Of a DNA stretch of 37,329 nt, positions 31,842 to 37,329 are shown in pieces. Positions within the stretch are counted from its first letter, which is position 1, and the number at the start of each line of letters is the position of its first letter. The stretch is taken from assembly GCA_034668785.1 (NCBI GenBank), contig JAXDOS010000087.1, forward strand, positions 1 to 37,329, in the 5' to 3' direction. The position numbers and the translations under genes are program-made. Below the pieces are notes generated by a model that did no database searches, was not told the origin of the DNA, and saw only the letters and a list, made by a program, of their open reading frames with translations. The stretch is from CANKHA01 sp034668785. GTDB taxonomy: Bacteria; Pseudomonadota; Alphaproteobacteria; Rhizobiales; Xanthobacteraceae.

Positions 31842-32779
31842 ATCATCTCTTTGACCTGTTCCGGCGTCAGCGGCTGAGCGATGAACTTGTTCTTCAGCGC
31901 ATCCGCAAGGATCAGATCGAGGCCCTTGATCTCATCCGGCCACACCTTGTCCTTGGGAAAATACTCATCGCGCGCCGTCTTCATGACGTCTGCCGAGATT
32001 TCGGAAAAATCCTGATAGGCCTTTAGCGCCGCCGGATCGGAATACATCCAGTCGAGCGTATCGCGATAGCCTTGCATGAAGCGGGCGACGACATCCTTGC
32101 GGTTCTGCAAAGTCTGCAGATTGGCGAGACAAATCCGCACCGTCTGATTTCCCCGCGCCACGATCTCCGACCCTCGGGCGATGACGCGGATTTTTCCCTG
32201 TTGCACCAGTTCAAGGCCAAACGGCGCCGCGCCGCGGCCGATGTCGATCTGTTTGGTCATGGCCATGGTCAGCGTGGCGGGGTGGCCTCCCGTCGACACC
32301 GGCTTGGCGTCGACGTTGTATTGTTCCAAAAGCGACAACAGAGCCGCATGGCTCGACGAGCCGTTTTGCGAATAGCTGATGGTCTTCCCCGCCGCTTCCT
32401 TAAGCGACTTGATCGGGGAATCCGCCAGAACATACCAATAAGTATCCGGCGAGCCGATCATTTCGCTGCCGATGATGCGCAGCGGTGCTCCCTTGGCGAA
32501 GGCGCCGATGGCGCTTTCGATACCACCACCGCAAGCAATCTCCATGCTGCCGGAGATGACGGCTTGATGCGCTTCCGGCCCGCCCTGGGTGTAAAGGATC
32601 TCGGTGGTAATTCCGCGTTTCTTGAAGATGCCCGAGCGCTGGCCCATTTCGGTGACTGAAGTGTCCCACAGACCGCGCTGCGTCACCGCTACCTTCAACA
32701 CATCGTCCGCGAACGCTGGCGTCGCCGCGGCCGCAAACAAAATCCAAGCACCGAATTGAGCAATACGCGTAGCCTTCAT
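31817..32779 (-). CDS. Orphan ABC transporter substrate-binding protein (NMT1/TauA/SsuA-like)
   Basis: The 320-residue periplasmic protein has a signal peptide (MKATRIAQFGAWILFAAAATPAFA, about 24 residues) and the NMT1/SsuA-like solute-binding fold. Typical segments are SGIFKKRGITTEILYTQGGPEAHQAVISGSMEIACGG, SLKEAAGKTISYSQNGSSSHAALLSLLEQYNV and RFMQGYRDTLDWMYSDP. The ATG at 32779 is preceded by GGGAGGAC. No permease or ATPase gene is adjacent, so it must use components encoded elsewhere or act as an orphan binding protein. The ligand (sulfonate, pyrimidine precursor, aromatic acid or other) cannot be told. Its 3' end overlaps the glycosylase gene by 25 bp. Confidence 0.83.
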   Translation of the reverse strand: MKATRIAQFGAWILFAAAATPAFADDVLKVAVTQRGLWDTSVTEMGQRSGIFKKRGITTEILYTQGGPEAHQAVISGSMEIACGGGIESAIGAFAKGAPLRIIGSEMIGSPDTYWYVLADSPIKSLKEAAGKTISYSQNGSSSHAALLSLLEQYNVDAKPVSTGGHPATLTMAMTKQIDIGRGAAPFGLELVQQGKIRVIARGSEIVARGNQTVRICLANLQTLQNRKDVVARFMQGYRDTLDWMYSDPAALKAYQDFSEISADVMKTARDEYFPKDKVWPDEIKGLDLILADALKNKFIAQPLTPEQVKEMIQIPAPVK

Positions 32780-32879
32780 GGCAGTCCTCCCGTTGCGCCC
32801 GGTTGACCGGGACGAATTCTGAGGAATCACACTCGATCTGGGCGGCCTCGTCCAGACATTTCTCCGGCTGACGGTGGAA

Positions 32880-33353
32880 TTAACCTCGATCTCGCAACAG
32901 CCTGCCCTTCTCGCGTTCCCAAGATCGTTTCTTCTCGGTCTCGCGCTTGTCGTGCAGCTTCTTGCCGCGGGCGAGTGCAATCTCGATTTTGGCGCGTCCC
33001 TTGTCGTTAAAATAAAGCTTGAGCGGGACGACCGTCATTCCCTCACGATCGACTGCGGCGGCAAGTTTTTGCACCTGCCGCTTGTGCAGCAGCAGCTTGC
33101 GCCGCCGTTTGGGTGAATGATTGAAACGATTGGCCTGCAGATATTCCGGAATATTCGCATTGACGAGCCAGAGCTCGTCCCCACGTGGGTCCGCATAGGA
33201 TTCCGCGATCGTCGCCTTGCCGAGCCGCAGCGACTTTACCTCGGTGCCGGTGAGCACGATCCCGGCTTCGAATACCTCGCCGATTTCGTAATTGAAACGC
33301 GCTTTGCGGTTGTCCGCGACGACCTTGAGCTTGCGTTCAGTTTTGGCCGCCAT
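32880..33353 (-). CDS. smpB: SsrA-binding protein SmpB
   Basis: SmpB binds tmRNA and is needed for trans-translation on stalled ribosomes. The 157-residue protein has VVADNRKARFNYEIGEVFEAGIVLTGTEVKSLR, IPEYLQANRFNHSPKRRRKLLLHK, and the basic C-terminal tail KKLHDKRETEKKRSWEREKGR that enters the mRNA channel. The ATG at 33353 (MAAKTERK) is preferred; an in-frame start 6 codons upstream is possible. It lies downstream of mscL, rather than directly after dapA as in many relatives. Confidence 0.96.
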   Translation of the reverse strand: MAAKTERKLKVVADNRKARFNYEIGEVFEAGIVLTGTEVKSLRLGKATIAESYADPRGDELWLVNANIPEYLQANRFNHSPKRRRKLLLHKRQVQKLAAAVDREGMTVVPLKLYFNDKGRAKIEIALARGKKLHDKRETEKKRSWEREKGRLLRDRG

Positions 33354-33460
33354 TGTCTTCAGTCCCCGCAACAGTCGCCGCCATCATAGCAGGCCGGCGC
33401 GCCACGCGTGTCACCACCGGTTACAGGAGAATCGTGGATATTCAGACAACAGCCGGCAGA

Positions 33461-33904
33461 TTAGTTAGGTCGCTGCGAGGACTCTATCCCGCCGGCCTTC
33501 AACAGGTCGCGAATTTCGACAAGCAAAGCCTCCTGCCGCGTCGGCGCGGGGGCCTTGGAAGGCTCGCTCGCCTCCATCATCCGGATTCGGTTGATTGCCT
33601 TGGCAATCCAAAACATCACCCACGCCACAATGAGAAAGTTGAGCACGACGGTTAGGAAATTCCCCCAGGCGAGCACGGCGCCTTCCTTTCGCGCATCCGC
33701 CAAGGTAGCCGCCGTAACTTTCGGCGAAAGCGGGATGAAATAGTTTGAAAAATCCAGCCCGCCGGTGACCGAGCTGATCAGCGGCATGAAGATGTCGCCG
33801 ACCATCGACTGCACGATATTGTTGAAAGCGGCGCCGATAATAACGCCGACGGCGAGGTCGGCAACGTTGCCGCGCAGGGCGAATTCCCGAAATTCTTTGA
33901 ACAT
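33461..33904 (-). CDS. mscL: Large-conductance mechanosensitive channel
   Basis: MscL is a homopentameric inner-membrane channel that opens under membrane tension during hypo-osmotic shock. The 147-residue protein starts MFKEFREFALRGNVADLAVGVIIGAAFNNIVQSMV (amphipathic helix and TM1, the pore constriction) and has TM2 at FLTVVLNFLIVAWVMFWIAKAINR, followed by a charged C-terminal helix. GGAG lies 6 bases upstream of the ATG. It lies between the 73-residue gene and smpB. Confidence 0.95.
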   Translation of the reverse strand: MFKEFREFALRGNVADLAVGVIIGAAFNNIVQSMVGDIFMPLISSVTGGLDFSNYFIPLSPKVTAATLADARKEGAVLAWGNFLTVVLNFLIVAWVMFWIAKAINRIRMMEASEPSKAPAPTRQEALLVEIRDLLKAGGIESSQRPN

Positions 33905-33925
33905 CAGACGCTCCGCCAGCAGCTC

Positions 33926-34147
33926 TCAATGGCTGGCTTTTCGCTCGCGCCAATGGGTCGGCTGCATTTCGATCCGGCCTTGAGAATTGGCGTTGATCCA
34001 ACCCTGGTCGGTAAGTCGGCAAGGAAACATAAGGGTATAAGGACCAAATTGATCTGCGACCTGCAACTCAACCTCCCGATCATCGGGTGCCGAATCGATC
34101 GGTTTCCAAATCCTGTTGTTTTGTTTCGGTCGGTAAAGAGTCACCAC
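33926..34147 (-). CDS. Conserved-looking small protein of unknown function
   Basis: The protein is 73 residues with the core IWKPIDSAPDDREVELQVADQFGPYTLMFPCRLTDQGWINAN. I recall a WKPIDSAP-type family of short hypothetical proteins from Hyphomicrobiales; no function is known to me. No signal peptide or membrane segment is seen. The start is a GTG (34147) or a second GTG directly after it. A 9-bp perfect inverted repeat lies just upstream (34152-34186), close enough to affect translation. The gene lies between dapA and mscL with short spacing (21 bp to mscL), suggesting cotranscription. Confidence 0.65.
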   Translation of the reverse strand: MVTLYRPKQNNRIWKPIDSAPDDREVELQVADQFGPYTLMFPCRLTDQGWINANSQGRIEMQPTHWRERKASH

Positions 34148-34151
34148 GCCA

Positions 34152-34186
34152 CCAAACGTTTATCACGCCCCAACACCAACGTTTGG
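34152..34186. promoter_or_regulatory. 9-bp perfect inverted repeat upstream of the 73-residue gene
   Basis: CCAAACGTT (34152-34160) and AACGTTTGG (34178-34186) are exact inverse complements with a 17-base spacer. They lie 4-39 bases upstream of the GTG start on the minus strand and after the dapA stop. As RNA, the second arm would include the TTTGG just before the start region and could mask ribosome binding. As DNA, it could be an operator for a dimeric regulator. No T-run follows, so it is not a normal terminator. Confidence 0.55.
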
Positions 34187-34231
34187 AAGGAATACAGGTT
34201 CCCCTAAACCGCAGATTCAACACGTCTATCT

Positions 34232-35122
34232 TCAATTGGCGAGCCCGGCATGGACCATCGCTTCGCATACCGCGGCCTTGGTGCGCTCCGCCAGCGGCAC
34301 CATCGGCAGCCGCACCGTCTCGGCGCATCTGCCCAATACGGAGAGCGCGTATTTTGCAGGCGCAGGATTGGTCTCGATGAAGAGCGCGTTGTGTAGCGGC
34401 ATCAGCTTGTCCTGTAACTTCAACGCCAGCGCAAAATCGCCTTTGCTGCAGGCAGTCTGAAACTCGGCGCAGAGCCGCGGCGCCACGTTCGACGTCACTG
34501 AAATGCAGCCATGCCCGCCATGGGCCATGAAACCAAGGGCTGAGGCGTCCTCGCCGGAGAGCTGGTTGAAATCCGCGCCCATAGCGGCGCGCTGCTGCGA
34601 GACTCGGATCACATTCGCCGTGGCATCCTTAACGCCGGCGATGTTCTCAAGCTCGAACAGCCGCTGCATGGTTTCCACCGACATGTCGACCACCGAACGT
34701 CCGGGAATGTTGTAGATAATGATCGGAATGCCGATGGCGTCGTTGATCGCCTTGTAATGCTGGTACAGGCCGTCCTGGGTTGGCTTGTTGTAATAGGGCG
34801 TCACGATCAGCACCGCGTCCGCGCCCGCGGCCTCCGCGTGCTGTGACAGTTCAATCGCCTCCGCGGTGGAGTTGGAACCCGCGCCCGCGATCACGGGCAC
34901 CCGCCCCTTCGCTTGTTGCACGCACCATTCCACCACCAGCCTATGCTCCTCGTGCGAAAGCGTTGGGCTCTCGCCCGTGGTTCCGACCGGCACCAGGCCG
35001 CTGGTTCCCTCGCCGATTTGCCAATCGACGAGACCGCGAAACGCCTTCTCGTCAAGCGAGCCGTTGTTGAACGGCGTGACGAGCGCGGTGAACGAGCCTC
35101 TGAAGCTCGTCTTGGCAGTCAT
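34232..35122 (-). CDS. dapA: 4-hydroxy-tetrahydrodipicolinate synthase
   Basis: DapA condenses pyruvate with aspartate semialdehyde, the first committed step to lysine and diaminopimelate. The 296-residue protein has the Schiff-base Lys165 in GVKDATAN, the catalytic Tyr137 in IIIYNIPGRS, GTTGESPTLS (Thr48-Thr49) and TPYYNKPTQDGLYQHY. The length is normal. It is transcribed away from the lytic transglycosylase gene; the 226 bp between them should hold both promoters. Confidence 0.96.
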   Translation of the reverse strand: MTAKTSFRGSFTALVTPFNNGSLDEKAFRGLVDWQIGEGTSGLVPVGTTGESPTLSHEEHRLVVEWCVQQAKGRVPVIAGAGSNSTAEAIELSQHAEAAGADAVLIVTPYYNKPTQDGLYQHYKAINDAIGIPIIIYNIPGRSVVDMSVETMQRLFELENIAGVKDATANVIRVSQQRAAMGADFNQLSGEDASALGFMAHGGHGCISVTSNVAPRLCAEFQTACSKGDFALALKLQDKLMPLHNALFIETNPAPAKYALSVLGRCAETVRLPMVPLAERTKAAVCEAMVHAGLAN

Positions 35123-35348
35123 GATGCTATCCTCGGCTTTGGCCGCATGCTCGGCGGCGGCGGTTCATCCGCATAGTGATATCGAGTCGGTGGCGCCGAA
35201 GAAAGGGGTCGGAAAGGATGAAAGGCCGTCCTGTCTCAATGTGGAGAGGTCGAGAAATGGGCCGAATTGTGGGGTTTTCACGTGGTTATCCCAAATTCTG
35301 CCGAAAAATCCCTGTAGCTCACCGTCCAGGAGGGCTATACGAAACTAG

Positions 35349-37329
35349 ATGAAAAGCAGCCGCATTATTTCCCTGTCGCGATTGGCGCTGTTCATTGGGC
35401 TGGCGATGCCGATGCTGCACCTGGCGGGACAGGCTGGGGCTGCGACTGCGCCGAAAGCCGGTGCCCGAGCTCCTGCGAAAGCATCGCACTCCGCCCGAAA
35501 AGCTGCTCCGCATGTTGGCGTTCGCGTCCCCCTGCCCCGGCCGCGGCCTATAGAAAGCGCCGGTAAGAACCCTGCTGCCGAAGAGCCACCTCCTAATCCG
35601 ACCGCACCGAATACTCTGCCCATCGTCCCGCCGGTTTCGCCGAGCGACGCGGCTACGCTGTCGATCTCTCCCAATGATTTGAACGCAGTGAAACAGGGGA
35701 TCGATCTTGTCCGCCGTGGCAATGCCGCCCTGGCGACAGTGCTGCAGCGGAGCATTCGCGATCCGGTAGCGCAGAAAGTCGTGGAATGGTTCATTCTGCG
35801 TTCCGACAGCAACAGCGGCATGAGCTTCGATCGCTTCGCCGCCTTCCTGCGCGCCAATCCGGGCTGGCCCAGCACTGTCATGCTGAGCCGCCGCGCCGAA
35901 GCTTCCTTGTGGGACGATCAGCGCGAGCCGAGTACCGTGCGCGCCTTTTTTGCCCGTCAGAAGCCGGCCAGCGCCAAAGGCCGCTTCGCGCTCGCGCGCG
36001 CGCTGCTGGCACAGGGTGACCGCAAAGGAGCGGAATCGCTCGTCCGCGACGCGTGGCGGAATGATGGCTTCCCCCGCGATGTTGAAACGACTGTGCTCAA
36101 CACCTTCGGCGACATGCTGACGCGCGCGGATTACAAGGCGCGCATGGATGCGCGGCTGTATGCCGCCGACATTGATGCCGCCATGCGGGCGGCGCAGCGC
36201 CTTGATGACGCCGAGATGGCGATCGCCAAAGCACGCGTTGCGGTGATCAGGAAGGCCGCCGAGACAAAGGCGCTGCTCGACGCGGTCCCGGCGGAATCCC
36301 GCCGCGATCCCGGATACCTGTTCCACCGCATCCAATGGCTGCGGCGCAACAACAATATCGCCGAAGCCGGTCAGCTCATGCTCACCGTCCCGCGCGACGC
36401 GGCCGCTCTCCAGGATCTCGACCAGTGGTGGCTGGAGCGCCGTACCCTCGTCCGCAGTCTGCTCGATGCCGGTGACGCAAAAACCGCCTACTTAATCGCG
36501 CGCGATGCGGTACCGGCAACGCGGGAAAATTATCGGGTCGACGGCCATTTCACCGCCGGCTGGATTGCTCTGCGTTTCCTCCAGGACCCGGCCACGGCAC
36601 TCACCCACTTCGAGCGGATTCCCGAAGGCATCACCAATCCGCACGCCTTGGCGCGAGCGGACTATTGGCAGGGCCGCGCTCTCGAAGCGCTAGGCCGCAA
36701 GGACGAAGCGCGGACGCATTACTCGGCCGCCGCTCGCCATTCGACCGTCTATTACGGCCAGATCGCGCGCGCGCGGCTCGGACTGCCGGACCTGCCCTTG
36801 CATGGCGCTCCCCAGCTTCCGCCGGACCGGCCAAGCGCACGGTTCGAAGTCGCCCGCGCGGCGGAGATTCTCTACGCCATTAAAGAGCGTGACCTGGTCG
36901 CGACCATCATGGCCGACCTCGGCGAAAGGACAACGGACGTCGCCACCCTGGCGGCGCTTGGCGAAGTGACGGCCCGGCACACCGATCCCCGCGGGATGTT
37001 GCTCCTCGGTAAGGGCGCGCTGGGGCGCGGTCTTGCCTTCGATTACTACGCCTATCCAACCGTCGGCTTGCCGGGCTATAGCCCGATCGGCCCGCCGATC
37101 GAACCAAGCGTGGTTTATTCCATCGTCCGCCAGGAAAGCTCCTTTAATCAAAAGGACGTTTCCGCCGCCATGGCAATGGGCTTGATGCAGGTGACGCCCG
37201 CGGCCGGGCGCGACACGGCCAAGAAGTTTCACGTCGTCTACGACCAGAAGCGGCTCCTCACCGACGAGGTCTACAACGTTCAGATGGGCGCGGCGGAGCT
37301 GGGCAATTTGATCCGTGACTACCGCGGCT
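35349..37329 (+). CDS. Soluble lytic murein transglycosylase, 5' part (cut by window edge)
   Basis: The enzyme cleaves peptidoglycan glycans with formation of 1,6-anhydro-muropeptides in the periplasm. The ATG at 35349 begins a signal peptide (RIISLSRLALFIGLAMPML, cleaved near the AGAA region around 29-33). A Pro/Ala-rich linker of about 70 residues follows, then a long alpha-helical superhelix (about 110-560). The SLT catalytic domain begins near 585: YSIVRQESSFNQ has the catalytic Glu596, and AMGLMQVTP follows. The frame is open to the window end after 660 codons; the last part of the catalytic domain is missing. AGGAGG is about 13 bases upstream, rather far, so the exact start is slightly uncertain. 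Confidence 0.92.
   Translation, partial: MKSSRIISLSRLALFIGLAMPMLHLAGQAGAATAPKAGARAPAKASHSARKAAPHVGVRVPLPRPRPIESAGKNPAAEEPPPNPTAPNTLPIVPPVSPSDAATLSISPNDLNAVKQGIDLVRRGNAALATVLQRSIRDPVAQKVVEWFILRSDSNSGMSFDRFAAFLRANPGWPSTVMLSRRAEASLWDDQREPSTVRAFFARQKPASAKGRFALARALLAQGDRKGAESLVRDAWRNDGFPRDVETTVLNTFGDMLTRADYKARMDARLYAADIDAAMRAAQRLDDAEMAIAKARVAVIRKAAETKALLDAVPAESRRDPGYLFHRIQWLRRNNNIAEAGQLMLTVPRDAAALQDLDQWWLERRTLVRSLLDAGDAKTAYLIARDAVPATRENYRVDGHFTAGWIALRFLQDPATALTHFERIPEGITNPHALARADYWQGRALEALGRKDEARTHYSAAARHSTVYYGQIARARLGLPDLPLHGAPQLPPDRPSARFEVARAAEILYAIKERDLVATIMADLGERTTDVATLAALGEVTARHTDPRGMLLLGKGALGRGLAFDYYAYPTVGLPGYSPIGPPIEPSVVYSIVRQESSFNQKDVSAAMAMGLMQVTPAAGRDTAKKFHVVYDQKRLLTDEVYNVQMGAAELGNLIRDYRG

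Noticed and set aside
1..37329. CRISPR arrays, tRNA or rRNA genes, insertion sequences, prophage
   Set aside because: No regularly spaced repeats, cloverleaf tRNA genes, transposase or phage genes were seen; the only dispersed repeat is the roughly 90-bp palindromic element.

Overview
The window reads as a chromosomal segment of an alphaproteobacterium of the order Hyphomicrobiales (Bradyrhizobium/Pseudolabrys-like). The reasons are the high GC outside a few pockets, the housekeeping gene orders glyA-nrdR-ribD-ribE-ribH-nusB-thiL and rpoZ-rsh-pdxJ-acpS-lepB-rnc-era-recO, the ldtR/ldtP-type regulator and L,D-transpeptidase pair, a Bpt-type aminoacyl-protein transferase, and sequences matching the alphaproteobacterial EcfG promoter pattern. 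Species cannot be named from the sequence alone. No tRNA, rRNA, CRISPR array, insertion sequence or prophage was seen.

Layout. (1) 1-6261, minus strand: glyA, nrdR, ribD, ribE, ribH, nusB and thiL (thiL runs off the left edge). A low-GC glycosyltransferase gene on the plus strand (3443-4276) is inserted between nrdR and ribD. (2) 6418-9109: a Tat-exported L,D-transpeptidase and its probable MarR-family regulator, then a small secreted glycine-zipper protein behind an EcfG-like promoter and ahead of a strong terminator. (3) 9207-15889: a small membrane protein (minus), then a plus-strand run of hemB, a Tat-exported amidohydrolase, an orphan CoxL-type molybdopterin subunit, an RDD membrane protein and bpt. 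(4) 15899-19732: mntH (minus) with a Mur/Fur-like operator, divergent from a CPA2 antiporter fused to two Usp-like domains. (5) 19734-21995: parC, tail to tail with the antiporter; then a small Arg-rich secreted protein (plus). (6) 22477-30129, minus strand: rpoZ, rsh, pdxJ, acpS, lepB, rnc, era and recO, with frequent 4-8 bp gene overlaps. (7) 30430-31841: a NYN/LabA-type nuclease and a family 5 uracil-DNA glycosylase. (8) 31817-35122, minus strand: an orphan ABC substrate-binding protein, smpB, mscL, a 73-residue protein and dapA. (9) 35349 to the right edge: a soluble lytic transglycosylase, cut by the window.

Most of the window is core metabolism and information processing: riboflavin, thiamine, pyridoxine, one-carbon, lysine and heme synthesis; stringent response; RNA processing; trans-translation. 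Cell-wall and envelope functions are also present (L,D-transpeptidase, lytic transglycosylase, signal peptidase, MscL). Accessory or less explained items are the glycosyltransferase insertion, the Tat amidohydrolase with the orphan molybdenum hydroxylase subunit, the orphan substrate-binding protein, two copies of a roughly 90-bp dispersed palindromic element at 4841-4931 and 23271-23357, and several EcfG-like promoters. I found no convincing multi-gene system that is clearly undescribed. The best leads are the EcfG-like promoter set, the inserted glycosyltransferase with its C-terminal PDV/EGR motif, the tandem-Usp antiporter, and a 9-bp perfect inverted repeat at the start of the 73-residue gene.
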